The notes under the pieces: model-generated
What the model was told of the DNA's origin: nothing
The model's input: only the letters and a program-made list of their open reading frames with translations
Database searches by the model: none
Origin: Holophagaceae bacterium
GTDB taxonomy: Bacteria; Acidobacteriota; Holophagae; Holophagales; Holophagaceae
Length of the DNA stretch: 40,593 nucleotides
Direction: 5' to 3'
Assembly (NCBI GenBank): GCA_025361205.1
Contig: JANYAS010000070.1
Location: forward strand, 1-40,593
Part shown: one piece after another, positions 17,253-26,947 of the stretch
Numbering within the stretch: the first letter of the stretch is position 1
Layout: the number at the start of each line of letters is the position of its first letter
Program-made: the position numbers and the translations under genes

Positions 17253-18286
17253 GGGCGCACCTCGGTGGGCAGCGCGAAGGGCAACGGGAATCCGCGATCC
17301 AGGTGAGCTCTGGCTTCCCGCAGTGAAGCGCCCAACCCTTCCAGCCCGGTATTCCGATGCAGGTGGAGCCCCAGGGCCGCCTGAAACGCCACCGCGTCGG
17401 CCACGGCCGGACGGAAATCCGCATGGGAGGCCCCGCCAAATAATCCCCGGGCCACGGCCAGGGCCTCGGCCCGGTCGGCGACCTTGAGGGCGTGACGCGG
17501 CGGCGGGGTGAGTCCCAGGTCGCGGGGCACCAGCACCTGAGGGGCCGCCACCCGCCCCGCCACGACCGCGAGGACGGTGGTGGGGCCCTCGATGGAGGCC
17601 TCGTCAAGGCCCTTTCCTTCCGCATCCTTGCCATGGATCACGAAGGCTCGCCGCAGCGTCGGGCGGCGGGCCAGGGCCCCGGCCATGGGCGCAAGCAGAT
17701 CCTCCCGGGCCACCCCCAACAGTTGCAGCGGGGGCAGGCCGGGGTTTAGCAGAGGACCCAGCAGGTTGAAGATGGTGGGGATACCCAGGCGTCGGCGGAT
17801 CTCCCGCAGGCGGCCCAGCAGCGGGTGGTAGGCCGGGGCGTAGAGGAAAGCGAAGCCCGTTGTCCTCAGGTCCTCCGACAGGTCGGAGCTGGCCCGGGCC
17901 AGGTTGTAGCCCAGGGCCTCCAGCAGGTCCGCGCTGCCGCAGACGCTGGTGGCGGCGCGGTTGCCGTGCTTGACGATGGGCACGCCCAGGTGGGCCAACA
18001 GCAGGGCGGCCAGGGTGCTGAGGTTGGCCGTGGAGGAGCCATCGCCGCCGGTGCCGCAGGTGTCGAGGGCGGAAGCGGGCACCGCCGGAAACGGCACGGC
18101 TACCTCGGACAGTGCTTCGGCGAAGGCCGCCAGTTCATGGGCCTCCGGCACGCGCTGGGCCAGCAGGGCCAAACAGGCGCCCACCAGGAGGGCGTCCGTG
18201 TCCTGGTCGATGAAGATGTGCATCAGTTCCAGAGCGGTGGCCTCGGGCAAGGGTCGGATGGGGTTGTGCGTGGTGAGCAGCGTCAT
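17249..18286 (-). CDS. trpD: Anthranilate phosphoribosyltransferase
   Basis: Transfers phosphoribose from PRPP to anthranilate. The 345-aa protein has the glycine-rich PRPP loop DTCGTGGDGSSTANLST (about residue 79), KHGNRAATSVCGSADLLEAL, and the FLYAPAYHPLL and IFNLLGPLLNPG segments of the family. The frame is open farther upstream, but ATG 18286 overlaps the trpG stop as ATGA and has AAGGGA 8 bp upstream, so it is the start. Confidence 0.95.
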   Translation of the reverse strand: MTLLTTHNPIRPLPEATALELMHIFIDQDTDALLVGACLALLAQRVPEAHELAAFAEALSEVAVPFPAVPASALDTCGTGGDGSSTANLSTLAALLLAHLGVPIVKHGNRAATSVCGSADLLEALGYNLARASSDLSEDLRTTGFAFLYAPAYHPLLGRLREIRRRLGIPTIFNLLGPLLNPGLPPLQLLGVAREDLLAPMAGALARRPTLRRAFVIHGKDAEGKGLDEASIEGPTTVLAVVAGRVAAPQVLVPRDLGLTPPPRHALKVADRAEALAVARGLFGGASHADFRPAVADAVAFQAALGLHLHRNTGLEGLGASLREARAHLDRGFPLPFALPTEVRP

Positions 18287-18861
18287 GGTCGGGATCCCTT
18301 GGCCAGGCGGAGGAAGTTGGCGAGCATGGCCGGACCGTCCGGCGTGAGGATGCTTTCGGGGTGGAACTGCACCCCCCAGCGGGGCAGCTGGCGGTGTTCC
18401 ATGGCCATGATCTCGCCCCCGGGACTGCGGCCCGTGACCCGCCAGCAGGCGGGCAGCGAGGCCGGTTCGGCGATGAGGCTGTGGTAGCGGCCCACGGGCA
18501 GGCCCGCAGGCAGTCCCTCGAAAAGACCGGTGCCATCGTGTTCCAGAGGCGTGGCTTCGCCGTGCAGGGGTTCGAGGGCCCGCGTCACCCTGCCGCCCGT
18601 GGCGGCGGCGAGGGCTTGGTGGCCGAGACAGACGCCCAGCAGGGGTACCCCCCACTCCGATCCAGCCAAGGCCATGTGGGCTGGGCTTTCCGTGGGATGG
18701 CCGGGGCCCGGCGAGAGCACCACGGCCTCGGGCCGGAGGGCCTGCGCCCCTTCGAGCGTGATCGCGTCATGGCGCATGACGCGGACCTCCGCGCCCAGCG
18801 TCTCCAAGGCCTGCACCAGATTGTAGGTGAAGGAATCCAGGGCATCGATGAGGAGGATCAT
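18283..18861 (-). CDS. trpG: Anthranilate synthase, glutamine amidotransferase subunit
   Basis: Class I glutamine amidotransferase that feeds ammonia to TrpE. The 192-aa protein shows the nucleophile Cys in GVCLGHQAL, the oxyanion region LSPGPGHP, VGRYHSL, and the His-Glu pair in WGVQFHPESI. It is separate from trpD, unlike the enteric fusion. It could also serve PabB-type synthesis, but the overlap with trpE (ATGA) and trpD puts it in the trp operon. Confidence 0.95.
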   Translation of the reverse strand: MILLIDALDSFTYNLVQALETLGAEVRVMRHDAITLEGAQALRPEAVVLSPGPGHPTESPAHMALAGSEWGVPLLGVCLGHQALAAATGGRVTRALEPLHGEATPLEHDGTGLFEGLPAGLPVGRYHSLIAEPASLPACWRVTGRSPGGEIMAMEHRQLPRWGVQFHPESILTPDGPAMLANFLRLAKGSRP

Positions 18862-20243
18862 CGGGCCGCTCCGGGCAGCTGCACCCCGAGGGCCTGGGCG
18901 ATGGCGCCCAGCTTGTGCAGGGTTTCGAAGTACTCGGAGGCGGGGTTCGAAGCCCGCACCACGCCTGCGCCGGCCTGGATGTAAGCCACCCCGCCAGTGT
19001 AGACCGCCGTGCGGAGGATGAGGGCCGTATCGAGGATGCCATCGGCCCCCAGCCGCAACAGCACGCCACCGTAGGGCCCCCGGACTTCCTCTTCCAATTC
19101 GGCGATCCGCTGACAGGCACGGAGCTTGGGCGCACCGCTCACGGTGCCAGCGGGGAAGGCCGCCTCCAGGACGTCCAGGGCGTCCACGCCGGGTTTCAGC
19201 TTCGCCTTCACGGTGGTGGTGAGGTGCAGCACATGGCTGGTGCGCTGAAGGGCCAGGGGTCGCTCCACCCGCACGCCACCGGGCAGAGCCACCCGGCCCA
19301 GGTCGTTGCGGGCCAGGTCCACCAGCATCTGGTGCTCGGCCCGTTCCTTGGGATCAAGCTTCAGGGCCTCGAACCGGGCGGTGTCTTCCTCGGCGCTGAG
19401 GCCCCGGGGCACCGTGCCGGCGATGGGCAGGGTTTCGGCCTCGCCGTCTTGCACCCGCACCAACATTTCGGGGGAGGCGCCCACCAGGGCGAAGTCGTCC
19501 CATTCAAGGAGGAATCCGTAGGGACTGGGATTTAGGCGGCGCAGGTGGCGATAGGCCTCCAGGGGCGGGGGCGGATCCTCGACACGGAAGCGCTGGCTGG
19601 GCACTAGTTGGTAAATGTCGCCATCGAGGATCAGTTCCTGGGCCTTCCGCACGCTGCTTTCGTAGGCCTCGCGGGTCATCAGCGCGGTGGCCACGGGCAT
19701 CGACAAGGATGGACCCGGGTCGCGCACCCCCGCCAGCAGCAGGGCCCGGAGGCCGCGCAGGCGCGCAAAACCCGTCTCGGGATCGGGGTCGAGGGTCTGC
19801 AGTTCGGCCACCTGATGCAGGTGGTCGAACACCAGGGCCGTATCGAACCGGCGCACCCAGAAGCCCGGCAGGCCGAGGCTGTTCCGGACGGGGAGCGGCA
19901 GGGTGGGTTCCAGGGCACCTATGGCCTCGAAGCCGAGGTAACCGGCGCAGCCGACGCCCACGGGCAGGCCTTCGCGCAGGGGCGGCAGGGCGGACCCCGG
20001 ATCATCAAGGAAGGATTCCGGCACCCTGCCCGCGAGCCCCCTGAGCGCTGCCACCCAGCCGGTGGCAGGGGCCTCCATCCGGGACTCGGTGGCTCCTTCG
20101 AGCAGCACGAAACTGTGGCGCCCCACCCGCTCTCCCTGGTCGCAGGACTCCAGCAACAGACTCGCGCCCCCGGGCCGAAGGGCGAGGTAGGCCGCGAGGG
20201 GGGTCATCAGATCGGCGGGCAGTGGGTGGCGGATCAAATGCAT
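18858..20243 (-). CDS. trpE: Anthranilate synthase component I
   Basis: Makes anthranilate from chorismate. The protein is 461 aa from ATG 20243; TTG codons at 20261 and 20258 are possible but lie in the terminator tail. The N-terminal SLLLESCDQGERVGRHSFVL carries the LLES motif that binds tryptophan for feedback inhibition. The catalytic domain has DIYQLVPSQRF, PSPYGFLLEWDDFALVGASPE cut across two helices, IAGTVPRG, HQMLVDLARNDLG, GTVSGAPK and YGGVLL. It is the first structural gene, 17 bp after an intrinsic terminator that follows a Trp-rich leader peptide, so it should be controlled by attenuation. Confidence 0.95.
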   Translation of the reverse strand: MHLIRHPLPADLMTPLAAYLALRPGGASLLLESCDQGERVGRHSFVLLEGATESRMEAPATGWVAALRGLAGRVPESFLDDPGSALPPLREGLPVGVGCAGYLGFEAIGALEPTLPLPVRNSLGLPGFWVRRFDTALVFDHLHQVAELQTLDPDPETGFARLRGLRALLLAGVRDPGPSLSMPVATALMTREAYESSVRKAQELILDGDIYQLVPSQRFRVEDPPPPLEAYRHLRRLNPSPYGFLLEWDDFALVGASPEMLVRVQDGEAETLPIAGTVPRGLSAEEDTARFEALKLDPKERAEHQMLVDLARNDLGRVALPGGVRVERPLALQRTSHVLHLTTTVKAKLKPGVDALDVLEAAFPAGTVSGAPKLRACQRIAELEEEVRGPYGGVLLRLGADGILDTALILRTAVYTGGVAYIQAGAGVVRASNPASEYFETLHKLGAIAQALGVQLPGAAR

Positions 20244-20259
20244 GGTTTCATCCAACAAC

Positions 20260-20287
20260 AAAAAAGCCCGACCAGAAGGTCGGGCTT
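20260..20287 (-). terminator. trp attenuator terminator (3:4 hairpin)
   Basis: On the minus strand AAGCCCGACC-TTCT-GGTCGGGCTT followed by a run of six T: a textbook intrinsic terminator with 10-bp arms. It lies between the leader peptide stop and trpE, so it must be read through for the operon to be expressed. Confidence 0.9.
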
Positions 20288-20353
20288 GGAAGGTCCGGGG
20301 TGGCGTGGGCCGCTAGGCCTCGCACATGGAGCCATCCAAGCCCACACGCCACC
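20282..20353 (-). promoter_or_regulatory. trp attenuator: competing leader RNA stems
   Basis: Segment 1 (20340-20353, which includes the tandem Trp codons at 20349-20354 apart from one base) pairs with segment 2 (20299-20310) over 12 bp with a 2-nt bulge. This is the classic 1:2 stem that lets the terminator form. Two candidate antiterminators are visible: 20336-20343 with 20282-20289 (8 bp perfect, blocking the 5' terminator arm), and 20292-20299 with 20267-20273 (7 bp with a bulge, blocking the 3' arm). Which one operates is inference. Confidence 0.75.
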
Positions 20354-20405
20354 AATAGCCCCCGTGAAGGCGGCCCTGGAGGAGGGACGAAAAGGAAAGC
20401 TGCAT
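20313..20405 (-). CDS. trpL: trp operon leader peptide
   Basis: A 30-codon frame from ATG 20405 to TAG 20313-20315 encodes a peptide beginning MQLSFSSLLQGRLHGGYWWR, with tandem Trp at codons 18 and 19. An in-frame stop lies shortly upstream, fixing the start. No Shine-Dalgarno sequence is seen, and the predicted -10 box lies only 7 bp before the ATG, so the leader may be translated from a leaderless transcript. Ribosome stalling at the Trp codons when charged tRNA-Trp is scarce would disrupt the 1:2 stem and prevent termination before trpE. Confidence 0.85.
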   Translation of the reverse strand: MQLSFSSLLQGRLHGGYWWRVGLDGSMCEA

Positions 20406-20412
20406 GGAAGCG

Positions 20413-20442
20413 ATGAAACCCGGTTAGGGCAGGTCCTGTCAA
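20413..20442 (-). promoter_or_regulatory. Putative trp promoter
   Basis: On the minus strand TTGACA (20442-20437) is a perfect -35 box, with TTTCAT (20418-20413) as a weak -10 at 18-bp spacing. Transcription would begin at or next to the ATG of the leader peptide. The promoter sits in the gap shared with the divergent membrane-protein gene. Confidence 0.6.
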
Positions 20443-20476
20443 GTGTGGTTTGATGAGAGATTGCTTGCGGATAGCC

Positions 20477-21406
20477 ATGGAACTCGAAGAACGCCCCACG
20501 ACCATTCTTACCGAAGAGGCACTGACCCCCCGAGGGCCCTGGGGTTTCATGTCCTATGCTCTGGCCGGCGGATTCACGCGCTGGGGGTGGGGATTGATTC
20601 TCGGCTGGATGCTGGTCCTGCTGGGCCCCGCCCTGGGCTGGGCGGGCCACCTTCGTCGGGCGGCGGCCTGGAGCGCCCTGCCCGCGCATTGGGGCGAGCA
20701 GATCACCACCCGCGACCTCTGGGAAATCTGGGAGAACGGCGGCATCAAGGACCGGTTGCTGAATTCCCCCACGGTGCATCTCTTCGGCCTGGGTCTCGTC
20801 ATCGTGCTTTGGTGCGGGTGGCGCATGCAGGCGGAGGCCGCTGGCCAGAAGGCTCGATTGGGCGCTTGGCTATTGGGCGCGCTGGACACGGTAATCATCG
20901 GCTTTCTCCCCCTGGGAATCACCGCGTGGCTGGTGGACACCAGCCTGGCGTGGGCCGGCGGACTGGGGCTCGACGGCCTTGGCTGGCTGGCGTTTGTCGG
21001 ACGTCCCCTGCTGTGGATGGCCCTGGTCGCCACTCTGAATCTCCAGTGGTGGTTCTGCCGCCTGGGGCGCGCCGCGGGACTATCCCGGGGCTACGGTGCC
21101 CACCTGGGGGACAGCTTCCTTCGCCTCTGGTCGCATCCCGTCCAATGGGGCCTGATCGCGCTGGGCGGGGCTGCGCTCCGATCCCTACTGCCCTTCCTGG
21201 TGCTGCTGCTGGCCTGGCGCATGGGGGGAGGCACCACCTTCCGCGTGTGGCTGTTCCTGCTGCTTCAGCTGGTCGTCACCGCCCTCAACGGTTGGCTCAT
21301 GGGCTGGCTACTCCGCACGACGGCCCTCTACTGGATCCACGACGCCACAATCAGGGACGTCCGCGCGGCCCTCAAGGATGTTCACCTTGCAACTCAAGCC
21401 ATCTAG
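20477..21406 (+). CDS. Multi-pass membrane protein of unknown function
   Basis: A 309-aa protein with a short cytoplasmic start and about six hydrophobic segments (for example WGLILGWMLVLLGPALGWAG, LFGLGLVIVLWCGW, GLIALGGAALRSLLPFLVLL and WLFLLLQLVVTALNGWLMGW) and polar linkers containing WEIWENGG. No family recognised. ATG 20477 is taken as start; ATG 20453 and TTG 20450 are in frame, and none has a strong ribosome site. It is divergent from the trp leader, and its 3' end overlaps the next gene by 29 bp, suggesting co-expression with the nucleotidase genes. Confidence 0.6.
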   Translation: MELEERPTTILTEEALTPRGPWGFMSYALAGGFTRWGWGLILGWMLVLLGPALGWAGHLRRAAAWSALPAHWGEQITTRDLWEIWENGGIKDRLLNSPTVHLFGLGLVIVLWCGWRMQAEAAGQKARLGAWLLGALDTVIIGFLPLGITAWLVDTSLAWAGGLGLDGLGWLAFVGRPLLWMALVATLNLQWWFCRLGRAAGLSRGYGAHLGDSFLRLWSHPVQWGLIALGGAALRSLLPFLVLLLAWRMGGGTTFRVWLFLLLQLVVTALNGWLMGWLLRTTALYWIHDATIRDVRAALKDVHLATQAI

Positions 21407-22187
21407 CTCCCTCCTACTCTTTTCGTTGCTCTCCTTCAACTTGGTGGCGCAGCCGCCAAGTTCGCGAGCCGAAGTCATCCCCATCAGCGGCGCCATCCCC
21501 GACGACGCCGAGATCCAAAAGGTCATCGCACCCCTGGCCGCCGAGATCAAAGCCACCTTCGGTCTGCCATTGGTTGGGGCGCCGCAGGGCCTCTTCCGGG
21601 GGCGGCGTGGTGAGGAGAACCTGCTGGGCTACTGGGTGGCAGACGTGATGCGGAAGGCGGCCCAGGGGGTCATCGGAGCACCGGTGCGCTTCGCCATCAC
21701 CAATGCCGGCGGCCTGCGTGCCAACCTGCGTCCAGGCCAGTTGAAAGTGGCCGATATCTTCGAGCTCATGCCCTTCGAAAACGAGATGGTGGTGATCGAA
21801 CTCACTGGCGCCGAGATCATCCAGGTGGTGAAAGAAGGACTCGTTCGTCGCGGTGGGGAACCCTGCTCCGGTGTGCTCGCAAAAATCGAAGGCACCCCTG
21901 AGCTGGCCACGCTCACCGTGACATGGGAGGACGGCAGCCCCATCGATCCGACCGCCACGGTGAAGGTGGCCACCTCCGACTACCTCTTCGGCGGCGGGGA
22001 CTCCATCCCCACCCTGAAGCAGGGCCGGAAGCCCTTCACCACGGGCATCACACTCCGTCAGATGCTGCTGGATGAGTGCGCCGTCATGGCGAAGGCCAAG
22101 CGGGATCTGCTCCCCCCGGCGCCGGGCCGCTACACCGTCCCGGTCCCGATCCAGGAAGCCATCCGCGACAAGAAATTCAAGCTGTAG
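21378..22187 (+). CDS. 5'-nucleotidase C-terminal-domain protein (UshA C-half)
   Basis: A 269-aa protein with an N-terminal signal (SSLLLFSLLSFNLVAQPPSS) followed by the C-terminal substrate-binding domain of UshA-type nucleotidases. Evidence is NLLGYWVADVMRKAA, AITNAGGLRANLRPGQL, VADIFELMPFENEMVVIELT and SDYLFGGGD. In UshA and CD73 this domain follows the metallophosphatase domain in one chain and binds the nucleotide base. Here it stands alone and upstream of the catalytic half. The next gene begins at or within 10 bases of its stop. It would act in the periplasm. Confidence 0.87.
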   Translation: MFTLQLKPSSSLLLFSLLSFNLVAQPPSSRAEVIPISGAIPDDAEIQKVIAPLAAEIKATFGLPLVGAPQGLFRGRRGEENLLGYWVADVMRKAAQGVIGAPVRFAITNAGGLRANLRPGQLKVADIFELMPFENEMVVIELTGAEIIQVVKEGLVRRGGEPCSGVLAKIEGTPELATLTVTWEDGSPIDPTATVKVATSDYLFGGGDSIPTLKQGRKPFTTGITLRQMLLDECAVMAKAKRDLLPPAPGRYTVPVPIQEAIRDKKFKL

Positions 22188-22196
22188 GTGATGATC

Positions 22197-23132
22197 ATGG
22201 ACCGTCGCGCTTTCCTCGCTTCCCTTGGCACCGCTGCCGTCGCCACCCAGGTGCCACTGCGGGCCGCCGAGGGTCCCGCAGCGGCTTCCGGCCGCATCAC
22301 CCTGCTGCACACCAATGACACCCACTCCCACATCGAGCCCTTCGGCCCTGGCAACGGGGCCATCAGCGGCCTGGGGGGCATGGCCCGCCGCGCCACCCTG
22401 GTCCGGCAGCTGCGCCAACAGCTCGGTCCCGTCCTGCTGTTGGATGCCGGCGACACGTTCCAGGGCACGCCCTACTTCAACCGCTACAAGGGCCGCCTCG
22501 ACTACCAGCTCATGCGCATGGTGGGCTACGACGCGGGCACACTCGGCAACCATGACTTCGACAACGGCGTGGGGATGCTGGTGGAGGCCATGGAAGCCAT
22601 GGAAGGACTCAAGCACCCGAATCCGCCCTTCCCCTTCGTTAATTGCAACTTCGACTGCAAGGGTGCCCCGGCGCTGGGGAAGCGGATCCGTCCTTACCTC
22701 ATCCGGGAGTTCCCCGGTATCCGGGTTGGCCTCACGGGCGTCGGCGTGGCCTTCGCCGGGCTGGTGGCCCCGAAGAACCACGAGGGCGTCACCTGGCGGG
22801 ATCCCTACGAAAGCCTTAATCCCATCGTGAAGCGCCTCCGGGAAGTCGAAAAGGTGGATCTGGTGGTGGTGCTCTCCCACCTGGGCTACAACACGAACGG
22901 CAGTGCACCCGATGATCTGCACCTGCCGGGTCAGGTCCCGGGGATCGACGCCATCATCGGTGGCCACAGCCACACCTTCCTCGAAACTCCCACCAAGGTG
23001 GCCCAAGCCCAGGGGGAAACGCTGGTGTTCCAGGTGGGATTCGGGGGCGTGAACCTGGGCCGCATGGATTTCGCTGTAGCCCGGGGCGCCGTCCGGGCCG
23101 CCTCCGGAGCTGCCATGCCCGTGCTGGGATAA
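22197..23132 (+). CDS. 5'-nucleotidase metallophosphatase-domain protein (UshA N-half)
   Basis: A 311-aa protein holding the di-metal phosphatase domain: LLHTNDTHSHIEPF (first D-x-H), LLDAGDTFQGTPYF, GTLGNHDFDNG (GNH[D/E]), VVVLSHLGYNT and IIGGHSHTFLE. The N-terminus MDRRAFLASLGTAAVATQVP is a twin-arginine-like export signal (RRAFLA). GTG 22188 and ATG 22191 are possible starts; ATG 22197 has TAGGTG 6 bp upstream. It lacks the UshA C-terminal domain, which is supplied by the preceding gene, so the pair probably assembles into a two-subunit nucleotidase. Confidence 0.9.
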   Translation: MDRRAFLASLGTAAVATQVPLRAAEGPAAASGRITLLHTNDTHSHIEPFGPGNGAISGLGGMARRATLVRQLRQQLGPVLLLDAGDTFQGTPYFNRYKGRLDYQLMRMVGYDAGTLGNHDFDNGVGMLVEAMEAMEGLKHPNPPFPFVNCNFDCKGAPALGKRIRPYLIREFPGIRVGLTGVGVAFAGLVAPKNHEGVTWRDPYESLNPIVKRLREVEKVDLVVVLSHLGYNTNGSAPDDLHLPGQVPGIDAIIGGHSHTFLETPTKVAQAQGETLVFQVGFGGVNLGRMDFAVARGAVRAASGAAMPVLG

Positions 23133-23173
23133 TCACCAGGGCGTGACCGAAGTCCCAAATCCCCGTCTCTACA

Positions 23174-23202
23174 GGGAAAGCCGCTTGATACAAGGCTTTC
23201 CC
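23174..23202 (+). terminator. Hairpin after the nucleotidase pair
   Basis: GGGAAAGC pairs with GCTTTCCC (23174-23181 and 23195-23202), enclosing CTTG-ATA-CAAG, giving 12 bp with a 2-nt bulge. It lies 41 bp after the nucleotidase stop and 96 bp before icd. No U-tract, so it may be a Rho-type end or a leader structure. Confidence 0.4.
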
Positions 23203-23268
23203 CATGGGAGCCTGCCTAGATTCCATGTCGCCGGACCCGAGCGATCCAGCCCGTCGTCGAAGTCCTGA

Positions 23269-25521
<2,253 letters not shown>

Positions 25522-25548
25522 CAGTTGCTCCTGGGCTACGCCCCGGAG

Positions 25549-25582
25549 ATTGAAACGGCCCGCATATGCGGGCCGTTTCAAT
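25549..25582. terminator. 34-bp perfect palindrome after icd
   Basis: Left arm 25549-25565 (ATTGAAACGGCCCGCAT) is the exact reverse complement of 25566-25582. As RNA it folds to a GC-rich stem flanked by A/U pairs, 27 bp past the icd stop; the 3' side ends in TTTCAATTAG. It likely terminates icd transcription. Confidence 0.7.
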
Positions 25583-25651
25583 TAGAACCGTCCTACAACC
25601 CTGCCTGTTTCCGGGTCCACGTCCACGTCGCCGAAACCGGGCCTTGTGGCT

Positions 25652-25691
25652 GAGCCTATCGCGCAATCTGCGGGGGTTGCGCGACAGGCTC
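25652..25691 (+). repeat. Hairpin upstream of the IMPACT gene
   Basis: 15-nt arms with one mismatch: GAGCCTATCGCGCAA (25652-25666) and TTGCGCGACAGGCTC (25677-25691) around a 10-nt loop. It lies 21 bp before the IMPACT-family start and may be a second terminator or a leader structure. Confidence 0.45.
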
Positions 25692-25712
25692 GACCACTTG
25701 CATGCTGGATGC

Positions 25713-26321
25713 ATGCGTCGATTGAAAGAGGTCGTGATCCACCGCTTTCGGGAGAAGGCCTCGATCTTCCTTACGGAGCTGCATCCCGCGCGGGATGCCG
25801 GAGAACGCGCCGCAGTGCTGGCCGTGCTGCGCAAACGCGATTTCGACGCCACTCATCACTGCAGCGCCTGGCGCGAAGGCGTCCCGGTCGCGGCCTTCGG
25901 CGCGGACGATGACGGGGAGCCCTCAGGCACTGCGGGACGGCCCATGCTGGCGGTGTTGGAGGGTGCCGAGGTCACGGATCTCCTAGCCGTTTGCATCCGG
26001 TGGTACGGTGGCACGAAACTGGGCACCGGCGGCTTGGTGCGCGCCTACACCGAGGGCATTCAGGGTGCCCTGGCTGCAGCCGACACGGCAGGCGCCTGGG
26101 AGGAGGTCCGCATCCTGCGCTCGGGGGAGATCCGGGTGCCTGCGGCCCAGGCCCACCTGCCCTTCGCGCTGCTGGGAGCCTTCCCGGCTGCCGCCGCCCT
26201 GGACCAGACCTTCGACGGAGACGACGCTGTGCTGCGTTTCCAATGCCCCCCGGACTTCGTCCCCGCTCTGGAGCAGGCCTGGCAGGAGCGCAGTCGGGGC
26301 GGCCTGATTCGATGGGAATGA
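25713..26321 (+). CDS. YigZ/IMPACT family protein
   Basis: A 202-aa protein with the IMPACT N-domain hallmark VCIRWYGGTKLGTGGLVRAY at about residues 92-111, and GADDDGEPSGTAGRPML before it. The C-terminal half resembles the small EF-G-like domain of YigZ. Family members are linked to translation control and proline-peptidase-like activity, but the bacterial function is unsettled. ATG 25713 is preferred because the family's Ser/Phe-rich start (HRFREKASIFL) lies just after it; TTG 25722 is possible. Confidence 0.83.
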   Translation: MRRLKEVVIHRFREKASIFLTELHPARDAGERAAVLAVLRKRDFDATHHCSAWREGVPVAAFGADDDGEPSGTAGRPMLAVLEGAEVTDLLAVCIRWYGGTKLGTGGLVRAYTEGIQGALAAADTAGAWEEVRILRSGEIRVPAAQAHLPFALLGAFPAAAALDQTFDGDDAVLRFQCPPDFVPALEQAWQERSRGGLIRWE

Positions 26322-26411
26322 CCGCTCGCCGGTCCCGGGCCTCCGTTCGCCGATCCTTGGCCGATTCCCTGTTGAGACGCCCGTAGCTTGGTGACAAGGG
26401 AGGAACCACCA

Positions 26412-26525
26412 ATGGTCGAAATGGGATGGTTCATCGACTGCCCCTGGTGGTGGCTGGCGCTGTGGCTACCCAGTCTGGCCTTCCTGGTCCCCTGCAGTTC
26501 TGGACGAAAGGAACACCGCTCATGA
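26412..26525 (+). CDS. 37-aa Trp-rich single-pass membrane peptide
   Basis: A small frame from ATG 26412 with an excellent ribosome site: GGAGG 8 bp upstream. The peptide has a hydrophobic segment with five Trp among 18 residues (CPWWWLALWLPSLAFLVPC) and a basic end. Its TGA overlaps the ATG of the next gene as ATGA, the same coupling used at most junctions of this operon. This supports a translated gene, either a small envelope protein or a translational leader for the LiaI-like gene. No family recognised. Confidence 0.6.
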   Translation: MVEMGWFIDCPWWWLALWLPSLAFLVPCSSGRKEHRS

Positions 26526-26947
26526 ACCCCCAGGAACGCCCCCCCCTCTTTTCCACGAAGCTGGTCTTCGGCCTGACGATCATCGCCATCGGCTTGATCC
26601 TCATGGCCGACACCCTTCGCTGGTACGACGCCTGGCACCTGCTGACCTGGTGGCCCCTGGCACTGGCCGCCTTCGGCATCGCCCATCTGATCCGGGATGG
26701 CATCCTCGGTCTGGGAGGACACATCTGGCTGGGGCTTGCCGTGGCCGGGTTCATCTCCCAGTTCGGCCCCTGGGGCCTGCTGGAGCGCTGGTGGCCGGTC
26801 TTCCTGGTCTGGGGTGGTGTGATCCTTACCCTGCGGGCCATCTTCCCCCAGCCCAAGCGGGTAAAGCGGTCCAAGTCCACGCCGCCTGCCCCAACAGCAG
26901 CCGTTTCCTGTGATCCTGAAACCGATTCCAAGCAGGTGAATTCATGA
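26522..26947 (+). CDS. LiaI/DUF5668-like membrane protein
   Basis: A 141-aa protein with four short hydrophobic segments in two hairpins (KLVFGLTIIAIGLILMADTL, WPLALAAFGIAHLI, GHIWLGLAVAGFISQF and WWPVFLVWGGVILTL), the DUF5668 pattern also seen at the N-terminus of LiaF. It has a basic, Pro-rich cytoplasmic tail. It probably sits in the inner membrane as partner of the LiaF-like protein encoded next, which overlaps by 4 bp. Function in envelope-stress sensing is inferred from this neighbourhood. Confidence 0.75.
   Translation: MNPQERPPLFSTKLVFGLTIIAIGLILMADTLRWYDAWHLLTWWPLALAAFGIAHLIRDGILGLGGHIWLGLAVAGFISQFGPWGLLERWWPVFLVWGGVILTLRAIFPQPKRVKRSKSTPPAPTAAVSCDPETDSKQVNS

Noticed and set aside
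20234..20550. Alternative leader frames with a W-A-W sequence upstream of trpE
   Set aside because: These frames run through the terminator and overlap the trpE start, lack a supported start codon, and do not place tandem Trp codons in the 1:2 stem. The 20313-20405 frame does.
21414..23006. 530-codon open frame on the minus strand
   Set aside because: It lies antisense to both nucleotidase genes, which have clear motifs. Its composition (His/Gly/Val-rich, no family) is that of a GC-rich shadow frame.
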